From positions 1 to 35,181 of the forward strand of contig WQXG01000033.1 in the NCBI GenBank assembly GCA_009784975.1: a DNA stretch of 35,181 bases. Reading direction: 5' to 3'. This document shows positions 1 to 8,700 of the stretch, piece by piece (within the stretch, counting starts at the first letter, position 1; each line of letters begins with the position of its first letter). Source of the stretch: Treponema sp. (GTDB lineage Bacteria; Spirochaetota; Spirochaetia; Treponematales; Breznakiellaceae). The notes under the pieces were generated by a model. The model was not told where the DNA came from. It saw only the letters and a list, made by a program, of their open reading frames with translations, and searched no databases. The position numbers and the translations under genes are program-made.

Positions 1-2
1 AA

Positions 3-1163
3 CTGATTACAGAACTTTCAAAAAAAACAGGTCAGGTTGTAGTAATAATTGATGAATATGACAATCCTCTCCTGAGCACGATAGACAAACCGGAAGTCAA
101 TAAATCAATCAGGGAAGAATTAAAAGGGTTTTACAGCGTAATAAAACAAAATGACAGACATATAAGATTTTCTTTTATCACCGGTATAACCAAATTCTCG
201 CAGGTAAGTTTATTCTCCGGCATGAATCAGGTAAAAGATATATCCATGATAACCGAATATTGTGATATATGCGGCATAACGCAAGAGGAGCTTGAGAATA
301 ATTTCGCTCCAGAAATTGAAATGTACGCAAAAATACACGGCGGTCGGGATAATTACCTTGATAAGCTAAGAGAATACTACAATGGTTATTTTTTTGTTGA
401 GAAAGGAATGTCTGTTTATAACACATACGGACTATTAAATCATTTTGACAGTATCGCAAAATTTGAACCGTTCTGGAGTAAAACCGGCTGGCCTACATTC
501 ATAGTTAAATATTTTGAGATGAAAAATGTTAATGCCGCAGAGTTAGAAGAAGCGGAAATGGAAGCCGATGACTTCGGCGATTACAGGGATGATTCTATTA
601 CTTTATTTCCGCTGTTGTATCAGGCAGGGTATCTGACTATTTCCGGTTATGATGAAGTAACAGGCTATTACAAGTTAAATTACCCGAACATCGAAGTCCG
701 CCAGTCTTTGGCAAAATTCCTGTCAAGACAATACTCTAAAGCCGATGAAATACTAAAGAAATCTACATCTACAAAGCTTGTAAAATCCCTATTGGAAGGA
801 AAACCGCAGGAATTTTTTTCGATATTAAAAATGTATCTTAACAAGGTAGATTATTCCCTTAGCAGCAAAATCACCGAATACTACTTTGAGTTCGCAGTTT
901 CCAACATAATCAATATGCTTGGTTTACGCTGCTGCAACGAAGTGCATACTGCAAATGGCAGGATGGACAGTGTAATCTTCGCAGGAGATTACATATATAT
1001 TTTTGAATTTAAAATAGACAAACCTGTAGAAGACGCTATGTGGCAGATCGAAGATAAAGACTATGTTTCCATATACGCTGACAGCGGAAAAAAACTTGTA
1101 AAGGTCGGGATTGTTTTTAGCAGGGAATTACGGAACATTGTTGAATGGGCGGTGGGGAATTAG
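3..1163 (+). CDS. AAA-ATPase-like / PD-(D/E)XK nuclease family protein (5' partial)
   Basis: The reading frame is open from base 3, so the start and the Walker A motif lie upstream of the window; 386 residues are visible. A Walker B-like VVVIIDEYD occurs near the beginning, followed by the ITGITKFSQVSLFSG signature of the AAA-ATPase-like family (PF09820 type). Near the C-terminus GRMDSVIF followed by IFEFKID gives the D...ExK core of a PD-(D/E)XK nuclease-like domain (PF08011 type). The family is abundant and often multicopy in gut Bacteroidetes and treponemes; its cellular role is not established, with mobile or defence functions suggested. An internal ATG at 222 exists, but homology clearly continues upstream of it. 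The gene ends at a bidirectional terminator shared with the convergent porin gene. Confidence 0.85.
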   Translation: MITELSKKTGQVVVIIDEYDNPLLSTIDKPEVNKSIREELKGFYSVIKQNDRHIRFSFITGITKFSQVSLFSGMNQVKDISMITEYCDICGITQEELENNFAPEIEMYAKIHGGRDNYLDKLREYYNGYFFVEKGMSVYNTYGLLNHFDSIAKFEPFWSKTGWPTFIVKYFEMKNVNAAELEEAEMEADDFGDYRDDSITLFPLLYQAGYLTISGYDEVTGYYKLNYPNIEVRQSLAKFLSRQYSKADEILKKSTSTKLVKSLLEGKPQEFFSILKMYLNKVDYSLSSKITEYYFEFAVSNIINMLGLRCCNEVHTANGRMDSVIFAGDYIYIFEFKIDKPVEDAMWQIEDKDYVSIYADSGKKLVKVGIVFSRELRNIVEWAVGN

Positions 1164-1191
1164 GAAGCCGCGTCAGCGCGGAGAACGCTCA

Positions 1192-1222
1192 AAAAAAGGC
1201 TGTCCTTTCGACAGCCTTTTTT
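1192..1222. terminator. Bidirectional intrinsic terminator
   Basis: The stem GGCTGTC/GACAGCC has a 5-nt loop and is flanked by six A on the left and six T on the right, so it works as a U-tailed hairpin on either strand. It sits between the convergent AAA-ATPase gene and the porin gene. Confidence 0.9.
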
Positions 1223-1259
1223 ATTATATTACTGCAAGCTGCAGACAGCATAGCAGTTA

Positions 1260-2507
1260 TTAGAAACCAACGGTAATACCAATGGGAATTGCAAAGTTGA
1301 TAAATTTGCTTCCGTTGTAAGCATCACCGGAACCATCAGACCAGAGTTTAAATCCGGCAAAGAAGGATGCGCCGCCCGCGCTGAATTCAATGTAGGGGTT
1401 AATGTGCCAGCCGAATGCGGAAGGATATATAACATTGAATCCAGATTGTCTTTCGGTAAACTCACCAGAAAATCCAATGCCTGCGCTAAAAAAGACACTG
1501 AGACTGTCGTTGATTGCAAATGAGGGGAGCACATCAAGCAGCATGGTAAAGGGCATATCATTTGTTAAGCTTGTATTGGTAGCGATAGTTCTTCTTACTA
1601 TGCTTCCGCCAAAAGAAGCTACAGCTCTGAATTTAATACCAAAATCTCCGACGGTAACTTCTAAACCTAAACCTGCAGCAATTGGTGAATTATATGTATA
1701 ATCATAGGTTGCATTTGATGCTTTTACAGGCAATGTATAAGAAAAACCAACATCAAGACCAATATTATTAATCGCTGTTAATCCAAAATATGCAAATATT
1801 GAAGAAGCATCAGCTTCCTGTTCAGCAATATCATAGGTATTTGAAGCACCCTGGAAGGTAACTGCAATATTTCCAAAGTCAAAATTTAAATCTAACTGAG
1901 CTGTAATTGACTTATAAACATCTGCCGCCGCTCCTCCGGGAATAAACGGAATAGCAATGTTTACGCCTATCATGTCTATAGGGTTAATGGAGAGCATTGC
2001 ACCGTAACCGCCAAAACCGCCGTAGAAGGCATTAAGATACATGAGACCGAAGTCATAATATGCATCTGATGGACCCCATGCCAGATTGGGGTTTGCAGCA
2101 CCGGCATCGCCTGCGCCAAGATAGAAGCCATAAGCTGCCACGCCGTCTTTTGCAAAGAAACCGTCTCCGCCGCTTCCGCCGATTATAAGTTTGAATTGTT
2201 TAATGGGGCTCCACCATGCATTGCCGGATAAACCGGTTAAGAACGGGACGCCAGGCACTCCGATATCTAAAATATCATAGCGAATCCAGCCGCCGAATGT
2301 ACCGGAATCAGTTTCGCCGGATACTTCCAGACGCGCGCGTGACAGAGAACCGGTTGCTTCTAAATCAGCAGTGTCGCCTGCTAAGTTCTTTGCCGTGCTG
2401 CCTTCGAGTACATTTACTGTACCGATTACTGCGCCGCTGATATCAATCGCAAAAGCGCCGCTAACAATAAGTGCGAACATAACTGAAATTGCCATCAGTT
2501 TTTTCAT
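1260..2507 (-). CDS. Outer-membrane beta-barrel porin-like protein
   Basis: The 415-aa protein begins with a clear Sec signal peptide (lysines at 2-3, hydrophobic core, AFA cleavage site near residue 20). The remainder is Gly/aromatic-rich with alternating polar and hydrophobic residues, and it ends in phenylalanine, as many BAM-inserted barrels do. It resembles the treponemal outer-membrane proteins that begin MKKLMAISVMFAL and carry long glycine-rich beta-strands. The ATG has a strong Shine-Dalgarno (AGGAGG) 7-8 nt upstream. A promoter with a perfect TTGACA lies about 155 nt upstream, giving a long leader. The gene is monocistronic between its promoter and the shared terminator. Substrate and pore activity cannot be inferred. 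Confidence 0.8.
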   Translation of the reverse strand: MKKLMAISVMFALIVSGAFAIDISGAVIGTVNVLEGSTAKNLAGDTADLEATGSLSRARLEVSGETDSGTFGGWIRYDILDIGVPGVPFLTGLSGNAWWSPIKQFKLIIGGSGGDGFFAKDGVAAYGFYLGAGDAGAANPNLAWGPSDAYYDFGLMYLNAFYGGFGGYGAMLSINPIDMIGVNIAIPFIPGGAAADVYKSITAQLDLNFDFGNIAVTFQGASNTYDIAEQEADASSIFAYFGLTAINNIGLDVGFSYTLPVKASNATYDYTYNSPIAAGLGLEVTVGDFGIKFRAVASFGGSIVRRTIATNTSLTNDMPFTMLLDVLPSFAINDSLSVFFSAGIGFSGEFTERQSGFNVIYPSAFGWHINPYIEFSAGGASFFAGFKLWSDGSGDAYNGSKFINFAIPIGITVGF

Positions 2508-2660
2508 ACTATCTCCTCCTGAAAAATTCGGGTTAAACAGCGTTAACTGCTTTTCCCGCTCCTTGCTTGGCTAGCCATAAAAAATCGAACATTTTTTTAT
2601 AACATAACCTTCTGAATGAAAGCAGCGATCAACGACCGCCGTAATCTTTCATTTATTAAA

Positions 2661-2690
2661 TTAATAACACAATTTTAACAATACTGTCAA
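2661..2690 (-). promoter_or_regulatory. Sigma-70-type promoter of the porin gene
   Basis: On the minus strand a perfect -35 TTGACA (2685-2690) is followed after 18 nt by TATTAA (2661-2666). Transcription would begin near 2653, leaving a leader of roughly 145 nt. That leader starts with the inverted repeat AATGAAAG (2615-2622) / CTTTCATT (2646-2653), whose outer arm overlaps the predicted start site. Confidence 0.6.
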
Positions 2691-2721
2691 GTTCCTTTCC
2701 CGCCCATTGCCGGCATGTTAA

Positions 2722-3324
2722 CTATACACTCAACATCCGTTCTTTTAAAAACTCAGATACAGTCATTCTGTGTACGCCTAGCTTACGCCCAATTTCGCTC
2801 TTAGATATTTTATTATCAAGAAGTTCCTGTATTTCTTTTTCATACCCTGAAAGTTTTACACGAGAAGATTTCTTGCCGGAAGGACGGCCAAGAACCACCC
2901 CTTCTGCACGTCTGCGGGCAAGCGCTTCTTTTGTCCGCTGAGAAACAAGGTCTCTTTCAATTTCTGCGGATAAACCAAATGCAAAAGCAAGAACTTTTGA
3001 CTGGATATTATCGCCAAGTCTGTAATTATCCTTAATTGTCCATACCAAGACACCTATTTCCATTAAGCGATTTAATATAGACATGATCATAAATAGACTT
3101 CTTCCCAGGCGGGACAATTCAGAGCAAACTATTAAATCATTTTTCTTAACTACAGCAAGAAGCGGTCCCAAAAGCCTTTTTTCCGGCGATTTAGTTCCGC
3201 TGATTTTTTCTTCTATCCATTGTTCAATTTTTAGATTGTTTTTTGAACAAAACCGCTCAATCTCAAACCGCTGATTATCCACAGTTTGCTTATCTGTGCT
3301 TACCCTGATATAACCGTATATCAT
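2722..3324 (-). CDS. Serine site-specific recombinase, Mpi-like DNA invertase/resolvase family
   Basis: This 200-aa protein has the standard small serine recombinase layout. The N-terminal catalytic domain starts with YIRVSTDKQ (nucleophile Ser9, Arg7), the ELSRLGR segment (Arg72, Arg75) carries further active-site arginines, and the AEIERDLVSQRTKEAL stretch is the long dimerisation helix. A C-terminal helix-turn-helix (SKSEIGRKLGVHRMTVSEFL) binds DNA. From memory the sequence strongly resembles Bacteroides fragilis Mpi, the master invertase that flips capsule promoters; a resolvase role is also possible. The start ATG follows a good Shine-Dalgarno (GGAGGC), which itself lies inside the first arm of the nested inverted repeat at 3325-3406. 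No invertible promoter segment was identified elsewhere in the window. Confidence 0.88.
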   Translation of the reverse strand: MIYGYIRVSTDKQTVDNQRFEIERFCSKNNLKIEQWIEEKISGTKSPEKRLLGPLLAVVKKNDLIVCSELSRLGRSLFMIMSILNRLMEIGVLVWTIKDNYRLGDNIQSKVLAFAFGLSAEIERDLVSQRTKEALARRRAEGVVLGRPSGKKSSRVKLSGYEKEIQELLDNKISKSEIGRKLGVHRMTVSEFLKERMLSV

Positions 3325-3406
3325 AATGCCTCCAAAATATATATTTAGTTATATATCGTCATAATAATCGAATTGCGCATAACTAAATTATGTGTAAAGA
3401 GGCATT
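3325..3406. repeat. Nested symmetrical inverted repeat next to the recombinase gene
   Basis: The order is AATGCCTC (3325-3332), 10 nt, ATTTAGTTAT (3343-3352), 26 nt, ATAACTAAAT (3379-3388), 10 nt, GAGGCATT (3399-3406). Both arm pairs are perfect complements and the 10-nt gaps are equal although their sequences differ. The result is two 28-bp inverted half-elements matching at 18 positions. The left arm contains the recombinase Shine-Dalgarno. This is the expected position for a recombinase binding site or autoregulatory operator; the function is inferred. Confidence 0.7.
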
Positions 3407-3430
3407 GAATTCAGACAGGCGGTAAACTTA

Positions 3431-4474
3431 TTACAGATTAACACCGGCGGCTTTCATGTTGTCTTTTATTTCGTTAAAAACTTTTGCAATAGACGGATCA
3501 AAATGCTTGCCGGAGCCTTTTTCTATAATGTCAACTGCTTCTTCATGGGAAAAAGCTTTTTTATACGGACGTTCGGAGACAAGAGCATCATATACATCTA
3601 TGATTGCCATTATGCGTCCCTGAAGCGGGATGTCTGTTCCCTTTAAACCGTAAGGATAACCTGAACCATCCCAGCATTCATGATGATAAGCCGCAATCAT
3701 TTTTGCATTGTAAAGAAAATCTGCATCTCCTGTCTGCTGAATTGCCTTATCAAGAATACGCTCTCCTGCAATCGAATGCATTTTCATTGTTTTAAACTCA
3801 TCTTCTGTCAATGGTCCGGGCTTGTTTAAAATGGAATCTGATATTACGATTTTTCCCAAATCGTGAAGACGGGCGGAAGAAACTACCGACTTCATGTTCC
3901 AGCCGCGCATTTCTTCGGCATATACTCCTTTTTCCATCATGGCGTCGATTAATAATTTAAAATATACGGAAGTACGATCAATATGACCACCGGTATTTTT
4001 ATCGCGGTTTTCGACAAGATCAGCCATAGTGTATACAATGCCGTTCTGCAGCAGCACAAGCTGTTCTGTGCGTTTTGCAAGCTGCTCGGTACGTTCACGG
4101 ATAAGCATATCAAGCTGCAGATGATTTTTGATACGGTTAAGAAGCACCGGTTCAGAAAACGGCTTTAAAATAAAATCTACTGCTCCCAGCTCTATGCCGT
4201 GCGCTTCGCTTACTGCATCTGTGCGGCCTGTCAGAAAAATAACAGGGATTTCCGAATAGGAAGGATTTGCCTTTAATAACTTCATTGCATCAAACCCTGT
4301 CATTTCCGGCATTTCTATATCCAGCAAAATTAAATCCGGGTGGAACTTTTCCAAAGCAGTAAACATTTTTACTGCGGAAGACAATGCAATTACCCGATAC
4401 TGTTTTGACAGCGTTTCTTCCGCTACGGTAAGGTTTGTAGCGTTATCATCTACTAAAAAAATAGTTTTTTGCAT
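3431..4474 (-). CDS. Response regulator with HD-GYP domain (c-di-GMP phosphodiesterase)
   Basis: The 347-aa protein has a REC domain (about 1-120; acidic pocket Asp9/Asp10, phosphoacceptor Asp52, Lys104) joined by a short charged coiled coil (125-145) to an HD-GYP domain (145-345). The HD pair is His204-Asp205, the later histidines are His264-His265 and the GYP triad is at 272-274, so the metal site and signature are intact. It should hydrolyse cyclic di-GMP when its receiver is phosphorylated. It is the last gene of the phosphorelay operon, 12 nt after the single-receiver gene, and is a close paralogue of the operon's first gene. No terminator is visible after its stop. Confidence 0.93.
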   Translation of the reverse strand: MQKTIFLVDDNATNLTVAEETLSKQYRVIALSSAVKMFTALEKFHPDLILLDIEMPEMTGFDAMKLLKANPSYSEIPVIFLTGRTDAVSEAHGIELGAVDFILKPFSEPVLLNRIKNHLQLDMLIRERTEQLAKRTEQLVLLQNGIVYTMADLVENRDKNTGGHIDRTSVYFKLLIDAMMEKGVYAEEMRGWNMKSVVSSARLHDLGKIVISDSILNKPGPLTEDEFKTMKMHSIAGERILDKAIQQTGDADFLYNAKMIAAYHHECWDGSGYPYGLKGTDIPLQGRIMAIIDVYDALVSERPYKKAFSHEEAVDIIEKGSGKHFDPSIAKVFNEIKDNMKAAGVNL

Positions 4475-4486
4475 ACACTCTCTCTT

Positions 4487-4849
4487 TTATTTAATATTTT
4501 TTCTTATACCATCCAGCAATACAGACGGCACAATAGGCTTGCCTATAACCTCAAGCGCTCCTGCTTCCAAAGCGCCGGCTATAACCTTTTCATCTACCCA
4601 GCCTGTAAGAAATACAACGGGGATTTCTTTCCATTTTGGATTTTCTTTTAATTTGACAATTGCTTCAAGACCGGTCATATCCGGCATTTCTATATCCAGC
4701 AGAATTAAATCCGGGTTCTTTTTTTCCAAAAGCAAAAACATCTTTTGGGCAGAAGGCATTGTCAATACCTGATATTCCACTTCCAGTACAGAAGCAGCCA
4801 TTGTTAAATTGGCATCATTATCATCAACAATAAATACTAATTTTTGCAT
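4487..4849 (-). CDS. Single-domain (CheY-like) response regulator
   Basis: This 120-aa protein consists of one receiver domain: acidic pair Asp9/Asp10, phosphoacceptor Asp52 in LILLDIEMPDMTG, Thr82 and Lys104 in GKPI. It has no output domain. It starts 4 nt after the stop of the double-receiver gene and ends 12 nt before the HD-GYP gene, so it is cotranscribed with them. It begins MQK, like the receiver of the following HD-GYP protein, which suggests that the two arose by duplication with loss or gain of the output domain. It could act as a phosphate shuttle or sink between the Hpt domains of the upstream kinases and the HD-GYP proteins. Confidence 0.92.
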   Translation of the reverse strand: MQKLVFIVDDNDANLTMAASVLEVEYQVLTMPSAQKMFLLLEKKNPDLILLDIEMPDMTGLEAIVKLKENPKWKEIPVVFLTGWVDEKVIAGALEAGALEVIGKPIVPSVLLDGIRKNIK

Positions 4850-4853
4850 TGCG

Positions 4854-5711
4854 TCACCCGTACAAACTCTTAAAGTCTTCTTTTATAAGGCGTAATTCTT
4901 TCGCAATCCTTATATGCTTTGCAATTTTATCGTTTAATTCTTTTGGTTTAAAAGGTTTAATAATAAAATCCGATGCTCCAAGCGTCATGGCTTCATTTAC
5001 ATTATCAAGCGTCCCTTCTGTAGTAATGATAACAATTGGAGTATCTTTATAGTCAGCCATCGCTCGTATCATTGGAATAAGATCGAAGCCGCTTAATACA
5101 GGCATAATATAATCCAGCAGGATTAAATCCGGTCTTTTGTTCCGTAAAAAATCCATTACATCTTCTGATTTTGACAGAATAAAAACTTTGTACTTGTCCT
5201 GTAAAGCATATTGCATTGCCCTAAGCATACTGGAAACATCGTCAACAACAAGAACGCTTGGCTTGTTACCATTGCCGTCATCCTGCGCTGAATCCTTGTT
5301 TTTCTTGGGATTCAGATGGCTTTCGATACTTTCGATTAATTTTGTAGCAGAAAAAGGTTTGACCACATAATCGACTGCCCCAAGACTAAGACCCTTAACA
5401 ACGCTTTCCCTGTCGCTGTTGCCTGTCAAAAAAATAACAGGAATATCAGAATAACGGGGATCGGCTTTTAAGCTTTTAATTGCTTCGTAACCGTCTATAT
5501 CCGGCATATTTACATCCAGCAATATCAGCTCTGGTTTAAAAAATTCAAGAAATTCATACATCTTAAGAACAGATTCTGCCGGAAAAATTTCATATTTTTC
5601 CTTGAGTCTGGTTTTTACCGTCATAAGACTGTAATTGACATCATCAACATAGATAATTTTTCTGCGGCCCTTTGTAATCTCGGTTGCTGTCTGATAATTG
5701 CTCCTATTCAT
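4854..5711 (-). CDS. Double-receiver response regulator (REC-REC)
   Basis: The 285-aa protein has two receiver domains and no recognisable effector domain. REC1 spans about 17-135 (Asp23/24, phosphoacceptor Asp66, Lys118). REC2 spans about 150-270 (Asp157/158, phosphoacceptor Asp200, Lys252). They are separated by a charged linker (135-150) rich in K, D and N. Both active sites look complete, so both could be phosphorylated. A short helical tail follows REC2. The ATG has upstream GGAGG/GGAG sequences. The gene lies 16 nt after the giant hybrid kinase and probably receives phosphate from its Hpt domains. It may act through protein-protein contacts or as a phosphate buffer. Confidence 0.92.
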   Translation of the reverse strand: MNRSNYQTATEITKGRRKIIYVDDVNYSLMTVKTRLKEKYEIFPAESVLKMYEFLEFFKPELILLDVNMPDIDGYEAIKSLKADPRYSDIPVIFLTGNSDRESVVKGLSLGAVDYVVKPFSATKLIESIESHLNPKKNKDSAQDDGNGNKPSVLVVDDVSSMLRAMQYALQDKYKVFILSKSEDVMDFLRNKRPDLILLDYIMPVLSGFDLIPMIRAMADYKDTPIVIITTEGTLDNVNEAMTLGASDFIIKPFKPKELNDKIAKHIRIAKELRLIKEDFKSLYG

Positions 5712-5727
5712 AACTCCATACTCCTCC

Positions 5728-8700
5728 TTATTTAATTAAATCAGAAAGTTTTTGAACAATCTGAGTAAAATTCATTATGTCGACGTTATCCCTCAGCCAA
5801 TCGGCAAGGCCGTCATCTGCTTCATATTTATATTTTTCCATCTCCGCCATTGCTTCATCCGCTCCATCCATGTCATAACTTTTGCAGGCAGTCAAAAGTT
5901 TTAACAGCAATTCGGTATCCGGTTTGTCTTTTTTTGGCTTTGGGTTTTCTGCTTCAATACAATTCAGCAAATCATCAATATCCAAAACCAGTTTTTTTGT
6001 GTTTTCAAGAAAAGCCGGATTATGCTTTTTAATATAACCGAAATCGCCGGATTTTGCAGCCTCTTCAAGCGCTTTTGCGTCTTTTCCGGTTAGTTCAGCG
6101 CAAATATCCAAACTTGTCCCCTTTATACCATGGACTTTTATTTTATAAATTTCAAGTGTTTCCTCGCTGACTTCCTCAACTACGCTCAGCATAGACCGGA
6201 CGCTTGCCGCGTATGAACGTAAAACCTTTAAATATGTTTTTTCATCGCCTTCATAACGCTCAAGCCCCTTGTTAATATCCAGCCCGGCAATCTCCCTATT
6301 TAACAGAATTCCTGGTAAATCCGCAAGGTACCCCGCAGCGACGCTTTCTGCCTGCTCAAAATCACTGTGAAGCACAAATCCCATGATTGTATCCAATACT
6401 TCTTTAGTCTCTTTTGTGTGTTTTTTTATTTCGGCAATGGCGTCCAAAGCGCCTTTTCTGTTATAATCCGCGCACATTTCCTTAATTATCCTGAATTTTG
6501 AACGAAGATTGTAGATATCGTCGTCTGTATAAACAGGGTCAGAACTGCTTTCATCCCGCCTTGATTCCAGTTTTTCAAGTAAAACATGCAAATCGTTAAT
6601 AAAACCCGGAGTGGATGCAGTAATCTGTTCAACATTCTGTTCCCGTCCGCATTTTTCCAGATTGTATGCCAGTTCCGCAAGAACCGTTTCGCCGATATTC
6701 CAAAGGGAACTTTTAATCCCATGCACGGTAATTGTGAATTTCCGTAAAACCTCTTCTTTATTTTCGATATTGTCAAAGCCTATGTTTTTTTGATTTTCCA
6801 GCCATGTGATAGCTTTGCGGGCATCCCTTATAAAAGATTCCAGCAAAAGAGAATCCATGAACGGCTGCGGCGCAGGTATGCCGTTAGTTTCTGCCTTTTG
6901 CCGCCTGGCAGCTTCGATTGTTTCCGGCGATTGTTTATCGCGGATAAGTTTATTCAGAACGGAATTTAACTGGCGAATATCAATTGGTTTGGAAATAAAT
7001 TCATCAAAACCGTTTTGCAGGAAGACATCTGCCTGTCCTGCCACTGCATTGGCAGTCAATGCGATAATTGGAGCTGTATAGCCGGAATTACGCAGATATT
7101 TTGTTGCTTCAATGCCGTCCATTTCCGGCATCATATGATCCATAAAAATAATATCATATACTTTGCCGTTATTAACTTTATCAATAGCTTCCTGCCCGCT
7201 CATGGCTGTATCAATTTGCAGCTTGTACAGTTTCATAAGACCAACTGCAACATACAGATTTGTTTCTACATCATCAACAATTAGAACGCTTCCGTAGGGC
7301 ATTGGGTCGCGTGCAATTTGCCCCCTCTTTCTGTGCGTAATATAATTCATGCGGAATTGCCGCAGGTTTGCAACAACTTCTTTTCCCAGAACTTCAGTAT
7401 CTATTGTTTTTTGCGGAAGGCGGACAATAAAGTATGTGCCTATTTCCGGTTTGCTTTCTACAAATATATCACCATCCATAAGATGCACCAGGCGCTGAGT
7501 AATGGCAAGACCAAGACCGGTGCCTTCTATGGAGATATTTTTATCACGGTTAAAACGGGAGTATTCATCAAACAGCTTGCTTAGCTGATCTTTTGTCATG
7601 CCATGACCGGTATCACGCACGCTTAGCATCAGCGTTACGCCTTCTTTTGTGTTAATGGAAACAACAGACAGGGTAACTTTGCCGGCATCAGTATACTTGA
7701 ATGCATTGGAGAGCAGATTGTTTAAAATCTGTTTAATGCGAAGCTCATCGCCTATTAATTTTGCGGGGACATTTTCGTCTACATGAAGTTCAAACTCAAT
7801 CGGTTTGCTGTCTATCCGCATCATGTTAAGATGAACGGAGTCATTTATTAAGCTTGCAACTTTATATTGCGCCGGCATAATGTCCAGCTTACCTGCTTCT
7901 ATCTTGGAGAAATCCAATATATCATTGATTATCCCAAGAAGCAAATCACATGAACTGTAAATCTTGCCTAAACCTTCTTCAATTTCGGCAGGAAGCGTTT
8001 CGTATTGAATAAGAATTTCTGTTACGCCCAAAATAGCATTCATTGGAGTGCGTATTTCGTGGCTCATGTTTGCAAGGAAGGCAGACTTTGTCTGGCTGGC
8101 AGTTTCAGCTGCTTCGCGCGCTTTGCGCCGTTCAGAACCGGAAATCGCCAACGCCATCAAGTCGGCAAGAGATGAAGCAAAGTTTTGTTCTTCTATTGCC
8201 CATTCGCGTTTTTCATGAAACTCCCCGCAAAATTCCTGTTCAACACAGACAACCCCGACAAACTTGCCGTCAATGCGTATCGGAGAATCAAGAGCGGCGC
8301 ATAAATTATCGTATCCTTCAAAGTTACTGGTTATTAGTTTACATTCCGCAGGATTATTCATGATAATTATTCTTTCAGATTTCAGGAGGTTCATGTATTC
8401 CTGGTTGGCGAATAAATCTATGCTGTCCAGGACAGATAATTCTCCGGCAAGCACATTGTAATGAGAAATGTTTTCCAGATACCCTGTCTCTTCCGAGAAC
8501 ATCCATACTCCTACATAACTGGTATTAAGCGCGTTGCCGCCGTCCTTTGCAATAACATCGGCAGCATCCTTAAGAACTCCCGTGGAAATAGTCGGCGATT
8601 TTGTAATATTTGCCAATGCATCGCTTAATTTTTTGGAAGATTCATAGCGGGATGCCATTCTTTCTTCCACTTCTTTACGCTTGGTTATGTTACGCGCTAT

